Shown here: positions 1 to 6,666 of the stretch, piece after piece
How positions within the stretch are numbered: the stretch's first letter is position 1
How the letters are laid out: each line of letters opens with the position of its first letter
Origin: an uncultured Faecalibacterium sp.
GTDB taxonomy: Bacteria; Bacillota; Clostridia; Oscillospirales; Ruminococcaceae
Assembly: GCA_902463235.1 (NCBI GenBank)
Contig: CABQER010000014.1
Span: forward strand, 1-21,047
Direction: 5' to 3'
Length of the DNA stretch: 21,047 nt
Notes under the pieces: generated by a model
What the model was told of the DNA's origin: nothing
Databases searched by the model: none
What the model saw: the letters and a program-made list of their open reading frames with translations, nothing else
Position numbers and translations under genes: made by a program

Positions 1-1042
1 ACAGCTGCAGGCAGCGGCGGGTCACATCGCTTGCGGTGCGGGCTGCGATCAGCTTAGCCTGTGCAGCCTCGACGCTGTAACGAACCTTTGCGCCATCCAT
101 AGCCTGCTGCTTCTTCAGAGCGGCAGCATAAACCAGATACTTCGCAGCCTCAACACGAGCCTTCATCTCAGCCAGCTCGAACTGGGTGTTCTGGAAAGCA
201 GCGATGGCACGACCGAACTGCTTGCGCTCCTTGACGTAAGCAACGGTCTCTTCCAGAGCGCCCTCGGCGATGCCCAGAGCCTGAGAAGCGATGCCGATAC
301 GGCCGCCGTCCAGCGTAGCCATAGCCAGCTGGAAGCCCTTGCCGCGCACGCCCAGCATACGATCCTTCGGGATACGGCAATCCTCAAAGATCAGCTCGCA
401 GGTAGAAGAACCGCGGATACCCATCTTGTCCTCTGCCTTACCAACAGAGAAGCCCGGGTCGGTGCGCTCCACGATGAAGGCGGAGCAGAGCTTAGTGGGA
501 CGGCCGCGCTTATCCAGCACGTTATCGGTAACGGCGATGACGATGAAGACATCAGCAAAGCCTGCGTTAGTGATGAAGATCTTGGAGCCGTTCAGCACCC
601 AGTAATCGCCATCTTCCTTGGCAATGGTCTGCTGACCCTGCGCATCGGTACCAGCGCCCGGCTCGGTCAGGCCGAAAGCACCCAGCCACTCGCCGCTGCA
701 CAGCTTGGGCAGATACTTTGCCTTCTGCTCGGGAGTACCATTTTCATAAATAGGAGCAGCACACAGGCTGGTGTGAGCAGAGACGATGACACCGGTGGTG
801 CCGCAGACCTTGCTCAGCTCTTCCACTGCCATGACGTAGGACAGCACATCGCCGCCTGCACCGCCGACCTCAGTCGGGAAATAGATGCCCATCATGCCCA
901 GCTTGCCCATCTTTTCGACGGTCTCCTTGGGGAAGTATTCCTCTGCGTCAACCTTCTTTGCCAGAGGCTTGACTTCGTTCTCAGCAAACTCGCGGTACAT
1001 TTTCTGCACCATCTGCTGCTGCTTGGACAGAGTAAAATCCAT
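1..1042 (-). CDS. bcd: Butyryl-CoA dehydrogenase (acyl-CoA dehydrogenase family), partial at the C-terminus
   Basis: The frame opens at an ATG ending at 1042, behind an AGGAGG site (plus-strand CCTCCT near 1051-1056), and runs off the left edge after 347 codons without a stop. The start MDFTLSKQQQMVQ, the block GAFGLTEPGAGTDAQG, and the later stretch DGGRIGIASQALGIAEGAL are typical of FAD-dependent short-chain acyl-CoA dehydrogenases. The family is about 380 residues, so some 30 are missing, including the region that normally holds the catalytic Glu (the YEGTSE segment). The enzyme reduces crotonyl-CoA to butyryl-CoA, usually with EtfAB in an electron-bifurcating complex. It lies 106 nt downstream of hbd in the same direction; etfB and etfA would be expected beyond the left edge, but this cannot be seen here. 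Confidence 0.93.
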   Translation of the reverse strand, partial: MDFTLSKQQQMVQKMYREFAENEVKPLAKKVDAEEYFPKETVEKMGKLGMMGIYFPTEVGGAGGDVLSYVMAVEELSKVCGTTGVIVSAHTSLCAAPIYENGTPEQKAKYLPKLCSGEWLGAFGLTEPGAGTDAQGQQTIAKEDGDYWVLNGSKIFITNAGFADVFIVIAVTDNVLDKRGRPTKLCSAFIVERTDPGFSVGKAEDKMGIRGSSTCELIFEDCRIPKDRMLGVRGKGFQLAMATLDGGRIGIASQALGIAEGALEETVAYVKERKQFGRAIAAFQNTQFELAEMKARVEAAKYLVYAAALKKQQAMDGAKVRYSVEAAQAKLIAARTASDVTRRCLQL

Positions 1043-1075
1043 CGCTATATCCTCCTAACAGGTCTTTTTTCATTT

Positions 1076-1132
1076 ACCGGAATAGCCCGGTGCAAACAAA
1101 TTCCTCCCGACCGCTTTCCCCGCAGCCGGGAG
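1076..1132 (-). other. Two small hairpins in the hbd-bcd gap
   Basis: Positions 1104-1109 (CTCCCG) pair with 1127-1132 (CGGGAG), and 1076-1080 (ACCGG) pair with 1087-1091 (CCGGT). Neither has a U-run on the minus-strand transcript, so these are more likely mRNA-processing or stabilising structures between two co-transcribed genes than terminators. The stems are short, so chance occurrence is possible. Confidence 0.35.
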
Positions 1133-1148
1133 AAATGTTTATCAGAAT

Positions 1149-2021
1149 TTACAGCTGGTCAACAGGGGTCTTGGTGCGGTCTGCGTTGTAAACGTAGAAG
1201 CCCTTACCGGTCTTGCAGCCCAGATTGCCGCCGCGCACCATCTTGCGGATCAGCGGGCAGGCACGGTACTTGCTGTCGCCGGTCTCGTTGTACAGCACGT
1301 CCATGATGGCCAGGCAGATGTCCAGACCGATGAAGTCGCCCAGTTCCAGGGGTCCCATGGGGTGGTTAGCGCCCAGCTTCATGGCGGTGTCGATGCCAGC
1401 GATATCGGAAACGCCCTCCATCTTAATGAAGGCAGCCTCGTTGATCATGGGGATCAGGATGCGGTTGACCACAAAGCCGGCAGCCTCGTTGACCTGAACG
1501 GGGCTCTTGCCGATGGCAACGGAGATCTCCTTGATCTTCTCAACGGTCTCGGCGGGAGTGTTGCAGCCGGCGATGACTTCGATCAGCTTCATGCGGTCTG
1601 CGGGGTTGAAGAAGTGCATACCGATCAGGGGACGGGTCAGACCCTTGCCGATCTCGGTGATGGACAGAGAAGAAGTGTTGGAAGCGAAGATGCACTCGGG
1701 CTTGCAGATCTTATCCAGCTCGCCGAAGGTGGTCTGCTTGACCTTCATATCCTCGAATGCAGCCTCAACGACCAGATCGCAGTCTGCGCACAGATCTTCC
1801 TTCAGGCCCGGGGTGATGGCGGCGACGATCGCGTCAGCCTTCTCCTGAGTCATCTTTCCCTTAGCAACCAGCTTCTCGTAGCCCTTCTTGATCTTTGCCA
1901 GACCATTCTCGGCCCACTCCTGCTTGATGTCGCACAGAGCAACGGTGTTGCCCTCAACCTGTGCAAATGCCTTTGCGATGCCCTGACCCATAGTGCCAGC
2001 GCCGATAACACCGATCTTCAT
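1149..2021 (-). CDS. hbd: 3-hydroxybutyryl-CoA dehydrogenase
   Basis: This 290-residue enzyme interconverts acetoacetyl-CoA and 3-hydroxybutyryl-CoA with NAD(P)H in the butyrate pathway. The N-terminal Rossmann motif is GAGTMG (residues 7-12). The catalytic region shows SNTSS (115-119) and H136 in MHFFNPADRM, followed by E148 and N186 (VVNR), as expected for the family. The second domain ends with the typical GCKTGKGFYVY. Length matches the usual 280-295 residues. The ATG ending at 2021 was chosen over an upstream TTG at 2045 because an AAAGGAG site (plus 2031-2037) sits about 9 nt before it and the protein then starts at the conserved MKIGVIG. It lies 39 nt after crt and 106 nt before bcd. 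Confidence 0.96.
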   Translation of the reverse strand: MKIGVIGAGTMGQGIAKAFAQVEGNTVALCDIKQEWAENGLAKIKKGYEKLVAKGKMTQEKADAIVAAITPGLKEDLCADCDLVVEAAFEDMKVKQTTFGELDKICKPECIFASNTSSLSITEIGKGLTRPLIGMHFFNPADRMKLIEVIAGCNTPAETVEKIKEISVAIGKSPVQVNEAAGFVVNRILIPMINEAAFIKMEGVSDIAGIDTAMKLGANHPMGPLELGDFIGLDICLAIMDVLYNETGDSKYRACPLIRKMVRGGNLGCKTGKGFYVYNADRTKTPVDQL

Positions 2022-2060
2022 AGGAAATCTCTCCTTTAATATCAAAAATTATGTAATGGA

Positions 2061-2846
2061 TTAGTTGTTGGTGAACACTGCCTTGGGCTTCGGTTTCTCA
2101 CGGGACAGGAAGCAAGCCATGCCCTCCTGCTGGTCGTGGGTCTCGAAGCAATCGCCGAACAGCTTCTCCTCGACCTCAACAGCCTTCTCGATGGGCAGGC
2201 TGATGCCGTCGTTCATTGCCTTCTTGCAGTTGCGCACAGCAATGGGAGCGTTCTTTGCGATCTTGCCGGCCAGCTTCAGGACGTTCTCCATCAGCTCAGC
2301 CTGCGGATACACGGCGTTGACCAGACCGATGCGGTAAGCCTCGTCAGCCTTGATGTTCAGAGCAGAGTAGACCAGCTGCTTTGCCATGCCCATGCCGACC
2401 AGACGAGCCAGACGCTGGGTGCCGCCGAAGCCCGGGGTGATGCCCAGACCGACTTCCGGCTGACCGAACACGGCGTTATCAGAGCAGATGCGGAAATCGC
2501 AACTCATAGCCAGCTCGTTGCCGCCGCCCAGCGCAAAGCCGTTGACGGCTGCGATGACGGGGATGGGGAAATGCTCGATCATCAGGAACACATCATTGCC
2601 CAGCTTGCCGAAGGCCTCGCCTTCTGCCTTGGTCATGGTGCTCATGGAACCGATATCGGCACCGGCAACAAAGCTCTTGTCGCCTTCACCGGTCAGAACG
2701 ATGCAGCGGACAGTCTCCTGATCGACTGCCTCAAAAGCAGCCTTCAGGTCAGCCAGAACCTCGGGGTTCAGGGCGTTCAGTGCCTTGGGACGGTCGATGG
2801 TAATGACCTCAACAGCGCCCTGCACCTCGGTTTTTACAAATGCCAT
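2061..2846 (-). CDS. crt: 3-hydroxybutyryl-CoA dehydratase (crotonase)
   Basis: This 261-residue enoyl-CoA hydratase/isomerase-family enzyme dehydrates 3-hydroxybutyryl-CoA to crotonyl-CoA. The oxyanion-hole segment SFVAGADI (58-65) and the block NGFALGGGNELAMSCD (102-117) are present. The two expected catalytic glutamates are visible: E111 (GGNEL) and E131 (GQPEVGLG). The upstream ATG at 2861 lies inside the ribosome binding site. The ATG ending at 2846 has GGAGG (plus 2855-2859) 8 nt before it, so it is the start. The gene is second of the four pathway genes, between thl and hbd. A long hairpin separates it from thl and may lower its transcript level relative to thl. Confidence 0.95.
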   Translation of the reverse strand: MAFVKTEVQGAVEVITIDRPKALNALNPEVLADLKAAFEAVDQETVRCIVLTGEGDKSFVAGADIGSMSTMTKAEGEAFGKLGNDVFLMIEHFPIPVIAAVNGFALGGGNELAMSCDFRICSDNAVFGQPEVGLGITPGFGGTQRLARLVGMGMAKQLVYSALNIKADEAYRIGLVNAVYPQAELMENVLKLAGKIAKNAPIAVRNCKKAMNDGISLPIEKAVEVEEKLFGDCFETHDQQEGMACFLSREKPKPKAVFTNN

Positions 2847-2885
2847 TGTGAAAACCTCCATTTCATACAGTTCAGTTTTTTCAAA

Positions 2886-2940
2886 ACAGCCCCCGGAACG
2901 CGGGAGGGCTCTCCGGTTCCCTCCGGCGCTCCGGGTCTGT
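2886..2940 (-). terminator. Strong hairpin between thl and crt, possible attenuator
   Basis: Positions 2892-2908 and 2919-2935 form CCCGGA / CGC / GGAGGG against CCCTCC / GCG / TCCGGG. That is 15 paired bases with two symmetric one-base mismatches and a 10-nt loop. A further ACAG (2886-2889) pairs with CTGT (2937-2940). Read on the minus strand the stem is followed by CTGTTTTG, a short U-run. It lies inside the presumed operon, so partial termination or mRNA-end protection after thl is more likely than a full stop. Stem pairing is clear; function is inferred. Confidence 0.55.
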
Positions 2941-2969
2941 GGTTCAATCAGGATTCAGAGAAAGAGTGC

Positions 2970-4187
2970 TTAGTCCATCTCAACGATGGTAGCGCAGCCC
3001 ATGCCGCCGCCGATGCACAGGGTAGCCAGACCCTTGTGAGCACCACGGTGCTTCATAGCGTACAGCAGGGTGACCAGGATACGAGCACCGGAAGCGCCGA
3101 CCGGGTGGCCCAGAGCGATTGCGCCGCCGTTGACGTTCAGCTTGTCCTTATCAAAGCCCAGAGCCTCGCCGACAGCGATGGACTGTGCTGCGAATGCCTC
3201 GTTGGCCTCGACCAGATCCATATCGGCAACGGTCATGCCGGTCTTGGCCATGACCTTCTTGGTAGCAGCGATGGGGCCCAGACCCATGACCTCGGGCTCA
3301 ACGCCTGCCAGAGCACCGGCGACCCAAGTTGCCAGAGGCTTCACGCCCAGCTCCTTAGCCTTCTCCTCGCTCATGACGACCAGAGCAGCAGCGCCGTCGT
3401 TGATGGCAGAAGAGTTAGCAGCGGTGACGATGCCGTCCTTGGTGAAGGCGGGCTTCAGCTTTGCCAGAACCTCGGGAGCGCTCAGACGGGGGCCCTCATC
3501 GGTATCGAACACGGTGTCGCCCTTCTTGCCCTTGATGACAACAGGAACGATCTCGTCCTTGAAAGCGCCGTCCTTGATGGCCTTGTCAGCCTTCAGCTGG
3601 CTGTTGTATGAGAACTCGTCCAGCATCTCACGGGTGATGGGGCTGTAGCCGTACTTCTTCTGATAAGTCTCGTTGGTGCAGACATTCTCAGCGGTCATGC
3701 CCATGTGCTTGTTGAAGCCGCAGGCATCCCACAGAGCATCGTTGACCATGGTATCCACGATCTCGCTCTTGCCCATGGGAGCGCCCATGCGGTAGCCGTA
3801 GCGAGCCTTCTGCAGTGCAAAGGGAGCCATATCCATGTTCTCCATGCCGCCTGCAACAACGATATCAGCATCGCCTGCCTCGATCATCTGAGCAGCCATG
3901 TTCACGCAGTTCAGACCGGAGCCGCAGACTACGTTGACGGTGACGGCGGGAGTCTCGATGGGCAGGCCAGCCTTCAGGGCAGCCTGACGAGCGACGTTCT
4001 GGCCCAGACCAGCCTGAATGACGCAGCCCATGTAAACATGATCGACCTGCTCGGGCTTGACGTTTGCACGGTTCAGAGCCTCCTTGATGACGATGGAGCC
4101 CAGCTCAGCAGCGGGAACGTTGGCCAGAGTGCCACCGAACTTGCCGATAGCGGTGCGGCATGCAGATGCGATAACGATCTTTTTCAT
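2970..4187 (-). CDS. thl: Acetyl-CoA C-acetyltransferase (thiolase)
   Basis: This 405-residue biosynthetic thiolase condenses two acetyl-CoA into acetoacetyl-CoA, the entry step to butyrate. The nucleophilic cysteine is C88 in VVCGSG, the general-base histidine is H361 in ALGHPVG, and the second cysteine is C391 in LCIGGGMG; all three signature blocks are intact. The length is slightly above the usual 390-395. The ATG ending at 4187 is preceded by AGGAGG (plus CCTCCT near 4196-4201). The gene lies 81 nt downstream of coaD on the same strand and leads the pathway genes. A TTGATA-like -35 (plus 4238-4243) lies in that gap, but the matching -10 is poor, so an own promoter is only possible. Confidence 0.95.
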   Translation of the reverse strand: MKKIVIASACRTAIGKFGGTLANVPAAELGSIVIKEALNRANVKPEQVDHVYMGCVIQAGLGQNVARQAALKAGLPIETPAVTVNVVCGSGLNCVNMAAQMIEAGDADIVVAGGMENMDMAPFALQKARYGYRMGAPMGKSEIVDTMVNDALWDACGFNKHMGMTAENVCTNETYQKKYGYSPITREMLDEFSYNSQLKADKAIKDGAFKDEIVPVVIKGKKGDTVFDTDEGPRLSAPEVLAKLKPAFTKDGIVTAANSSAINDGAAALVVMSEEKAKELGVKPLATWVAGALAGVEPEVMGLGPIAATKKVMAKTGMTVADMDLVEANEAFAAQSIAVGEALGFDKDKLNVNGGAIALGHPVGASGARILVTLLYAMKHRGAHKGLATLCIGGGMGCATIVEMD

Positions 4188-4241
4188 GTGAATAGCCTCC
4201 TGAATTGTGTATGTGTGTTACTTATCGGTTACCCATTTATC

Positions 4242-4261
4242 AAAACGCCCTGCGGCATTTT
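4242..4261 (-). terminator. Weak A-stem-U hairpin between coaD and thl
   Basis: On the minus strand AAAATGCC and GGCGTTTT enclose a GCAG loop, with one G-T wobble. Only four pairs are GC-rich and the U-run is part of the stem, so it would be a weak terminator at best. It lies just after the coaD stop codon, where partial termination would partly separate coaD from the butyrate genes. Confidence 0.35.
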
Positions 4262-4268
4262 TGCGGTA

Positions 4269-4769
4269 TCAGGTCTCTTCCCTCTCCCGGAGCTGTGCGT
4301 ATTTTTCATTGACGGCCTTTTCCACATTGGGTGTGACGAACTTGCTGATGTCACTGCCGTAATACGCTGCTTCCTTTACAATGGTGGAGGAAAGATAACT
4401 CCATTTGATGCTGGTGGCAAGGAACATGGTCTCGATGCCGGGCATCAGTGCGTGGTTTGTTTGCGCAAGCTGGATCTCGTTTTCAAAGTCCGTTACTGCC
4501 CGCAGTCCCCGCACCATTACGGATGCGTGGCGCTTTTTTGCGAACTCCACGGTCAGGCCGTCGAAGCCTTCCACGGTCACGTTGGGGATGTTCTTGCAGC
4601 ATTCCTGCAGCATAGCCACCCGCTCCTCCACTGTGAACAGCGGATGCTTGGCGCTGTTGATCAGCACCGCCACGATGAGGTGGTCGTTGATCTTTGCTGC
4701 GCGTTTGATGATATCAAGGTGTCCCTTGGTGACCGGATCGAACGACCCGGGATAAACTGCTGTTGCCAT
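4269..4769 (-). CDS. coaD: Pantetheine-phosphate adenylyltransferase
   Basis: This 166-residue nucleotidyltransferase joins ATP and 4'-phosphopantetheine to give dephospho-CoA, the penultimate step of CoA synthesis. The N-terminal block YPGSFDPVTKGH carries the T/HxGH motif (T14 to H17). RGLR (87-90), DFENE, and the C-terminal YLSSTIVKE (SST at 127-129) complete the family pattern, and 160-170 residues is the usual length. The ATG ending at 4769 has AGGAGG (plus CCTCCT near 4780-4785) about 10 nt upstream. It has a candidate promoter at 4823-4851. In many genomes coaD follows rsmD; here it instead heads the thl-crt-hbd-bcd run, which suggests, without proving, that CoA supply and butyrate flux are co-expressed. 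Confidence 0.95.
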   Translation of the reverse strand: MATAVYPGSFDPVTKGHLDIIKRAAKINDHLIVAVLINSAKHPLFTVEERVAMLQECCKNIPNVTVEGFDGLTVEFAKKRHASVMVRGLRAVTDFENEIQLAQTNHALMPGIETMFLATSIKWSYLSSTIVKEAAYYGSDISKFVTPNVEKAVNEKYAQLREREET

Positions 4770-4822
4770 CGGTCAGTGTCCTCCTTGTGCGCTGTAATTA
4801 CTAAGCGCGATGTGGTTCTGCC

Positions 4823-4851
4823 ATGATAGCACTTTCCAGCTTTGGGTGCAA
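4823..4851 (-). promoter_or_regulatory. Candidate promoter for coaD and possibly the butyrate run
   Basis: On the minus strand a TTGCAC -35 (4851-4846) and a TATCAT -10 (4828-4823) are separated by exactly 17 nt. The -10 matches consensus at five of six bases; the -35 is weaker. The start would fall near 4816, about 45 nt before the coaD ATG. Confidence 0.55.
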
Positions 4852-4856
4852 CCTGT

Positions 4857-4918
4857 AACTGCTGCGGTGCGATTTATCGTTAAATTTTAAACGAACCATC
4901 CCGCACTGCTCCGCAGTT
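4857..4918. repeat. 62-bp imperfect inverted repeat upstream of coaD
   Basis: Three nested arms pair: AACTGC (4857-4862) with GCAGTT (4913-4918), GCGGTGCG (4864-4871) with CGCACTGC (4902-4909, one wobble), and TCGTT (4877-4881) with AACGA (4890-4894). It lies immediately upstream of the coaD -35. It could be an operator region, or a structured leader for transcripts started farther upstream. I do not recognise it as a known riboswitch. Confidence 0.5.
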
Positions 4919-5065
4919 GCTTCCCACGCTATTAGTAAAGCACATCGTCAAAATTTTATCAAGTCTTTTTCTCAACTTTTTTGTTTTTTGCATACCAAAC
5001 AATCCACACATAAAGCCAAGAAAACTGTTCATTATGCTATACCGGCTGTTTTTTAGCCAAAACTA

Positions 5066-5094
5066 TTGATTCTACACTTTGTTAATGTTATAAC
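5066..5094 (+). promoter_or_regulatory. Promoter of the CoA-transferase gene
   Basis: TTGATT (5066-5071) and TATAAC (5089-5094) are separated by 17 nt. This is the best plus-strand match to a sigma-70-type promoter in the divergent gap. The start would lie near 5101, giving a leader of about 170 nt before the but ATG. The -10 is overlapped by a Rex-like site. Confidence 0.6.
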
Positions 5095-5096
5095 TA
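5079..5096. promoter_or_regulatory. Rex-like operator over the but -10
   Basis: The 18-bp sequence TTGTTAATGTTATAACTA fits the clostridial Rex consensus TTGTTAA-N4-TTAACAA at all seven left-half positions and five of seven right-half positions, with the right spacing. Rex is an NADH-sensing repressor of fermentation genes in Firmicutes. Overlap with the -10 is where a repressor would act. No rex gene is in the window; the assignment rests on sequence match and context. Confidence 0.45.
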
Positions 5097-5224
5097 AGTT
5101 GAGCTATTCTGCGCAGAGCGGAGCACACACTGCTGCCTTGTTTATAAGGTTACCATACAGATGTGGCAAAACGGTGTGCATTCCGCAAAACAGGCGTAAA
5201 ACAGCTGCATAATTTGTCCGCACA

Positions 5225-5240
5225 GAATTGTTTACAATTC
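5225..5240. repeat. Perfect 7+2+7 palindrome in the but leader
   Basis: GAATTGT and ACAATTC are exact reverse complements around a TT centre, 31 nt before the but ATG. It could be a second operator or a small leader hairpin. It does not match the Rex consensus because the half-sites have the wrong core and spacing. Confidence 0.5.
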
Positions 5241-5271
5241 TTTTATGTATTTTAAGAGAGGATGGTTTATA

Positions 5272-6618
5272 ATGGATTGCAAGGAACTGTACGCACAGAA
5301 GCTTATGACTGCTGCGCAGGCTGCTGCTCTGGTCAAAAGCGGCGACTGGGTGGATTACGGCTGGGCTGTGAACACCCCTGTGGCCGTGGATGCAGAGTTG
5401 GCAAAGCGTCTGCCGGAGTTGGAAGGGGTCAACTTCCGGGGCGGCATTCTGATGTGGGTGCCGGAGATCTTCCAGATCGACGACCCTGCTGCCCACATGA
5501 CATGGAACAGCTGGCACATGGGCGGCATTGAGCGCAAGGCCATTGCACAGGGCTTTTCCTTCTACTCCCCCATCCGCTACTCCGAGCTGCCCCGCTACTA
5601 CCGCGAGAGCAGCGACCCCGTGGATGTGGCAGTATTTCAGGTGACCCCCATGGACGAGCACGGCTACTTCAACTTCGGCCCCAGCGCTTCGCATCTGGGT
5701 GCCGTGTGTGAAAAGGCCAAGAAGATCATCGTGGAGGTCAACACCAATATGCCGCGCTGCCTTGGCGGCATGGAGAACTGCGTACACGTTTCTCAGGTAA
5801 GCGGCATTGTGGAGGGCGCAAATCCCCCCATCGGCCAGATGGCCGCTGCCGGTGCCGCCACCGAGGTGGACCTGAAGGTGGCCAACCTCATCGTGCCGCA
5901 GATTCCTAACGGTGCCTGCCTGCAGCTGGGCATCGGCGGTATGCCCAACGCCATCGGCGGGCTGATCGCACAGAGCGACCTGAAGGATCTGGGCGTGCAC
6001 ACCGAAATGTATGTGGATGCCTTTGTGGATATTGCCAAGGCCGGCAAGATCAACGGCAGCCGCAAGCAGCTGGACAAGGGCCGTCAGGTCTACGCCTTTG
6101 GTGCCGGCACCCAGAAGATGTACGATTATCTGAACGATAACCCGGAGTGTATGTCTGCCCCGGTGGACTACACCAACGACATCCGCAGCATCTCCGCACT
6201 GGACAACTTTATTTCCATCAACAATGCCGTGGATATCGACCTGTTTGGTCAGGTGAACGCCGAGAGCGCCGGTGTGAAGCACATTTCCGGCGCAGGCGGT
6301 CAGCTGGACTTCGTGCTGGGCGCATACCTTTCCAAGGGTGGCAAGAGCTTTATCTGCCTGTCCTCCACCTTCTTTAATAAAAAGACCGGCCAGCTGGAAA
6401 GCCGCATCCGTCCCACGCTGGAGAATGGCAGCATCGTTACCGACACCCGCGCCAACGTGCACTATCTGTGCACCGAGTATGGCTGCGTGAACCTGAAGGG
6501 CTTGACCTCTTGGGAAAAGGCCGAGGCTCTGATCAGCGTGGCACACCCGGATTTCCGCGAGGAGCTGATCCGCGAGGCCGAAAAGCTGCATATCTGGCGC
6601 AGAAGCAACAAAATTTAA
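5272..6618 (+). CDS. but: Butyryl-CoA:acetate CoA-transferase
   Basis: This 448-residue family I-type CoA-transferase moves CoA from butyryl-CoA to acetate, giving butyrate and acetyl-CoA, the final step of the acetate-dependent butyrate route. Visible blocks include NFRGGILMWVPEIF near residue 54, the CoA-site loop GIGGMPNAIG (220-229), and HTEMYVDAFVD, where E245 is the likely catalytic glutamate by analogy with the related 4-hydroxybutyrate CoA-transferase. C-terminal ISGAGGQLDFVLGA is also typical. The ATG at 5272 was chosen because a GAGAGG site lies about 10 nt upstream; an in-frame ATG at 5245 has no ribosome site. The gene diverges from coaD-thl-crt-hbd-bcd. A sister activity such as propionyl-CoA:acetate transfer is possible, but the neighbours favour butyrate. 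Confidence 0.94.
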   Translation: MDCKELYAQKLMTAAQAAALVKSGDWVDYGWAVNTPVAVDAELAKRLPELEGVNFRGGILMWVPEIFQIDDPAAHMTWNSWHMGGIERKAIAQGFSFYSPIRYSELPRYYRESSDPVDVAVFQVTPMDEHGYFNFGPSASHLGAVCEKAKKIIVEVNTNMPRCLGGMENCVHVSQVSGIVEGANPPIGQMAAAGAATEVDLKVANLIVPQIPNGACLQLGIGGMPNAIGGLIAQSDLKDLGVHTEMYVDAFVDIAKAGKINGSRKQLDKGRQVYAFGAGTQKMYDYLNDNPECMSAPVDYTNDIRSISALDNFISINNAVDIDLFGQVNAESAGVKHISGAGGQLDFVLGAYLSKGGKSFICLSSTFFNKKTGQLESRIRPTLENGSIVTDTRANVHYLCTEYGCVNLKGLTSWEKAEALISVAHPDFREELIREAEKLHIWRRSNKI

Positions 6619-6623
6619 TAAGC

Positions 6624-6650
6624 GCTGCGGGTATTCCCGCTGCCCGCAGC
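6624..6650 (+). other. Perfect hairpin without U-run between but and the AI-2E-family gene
   Basis: GCTGCGGG (6624-6631) pairs exactly with CCCGCAGC (6643-6650) around an 11-nt loop, starting a few bases after the but stop. It is followed by AGGAATGGAG, the ribosome site of the next gene, not a U-run. It is more likely a 3'-end stabiliser or processing site within one transcript than a terminator. Confidence 0.55.
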
Positions 6651-6666
6651 AGGAATGGAGTTTGTC

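Noticed and set aside
2136..3611. A 491-codon plus-strand frame over crt and thl
   Set aside because: It runs across two real genes and their gap on the opposite strand, with low-complexity composition typical of a shadow frame.
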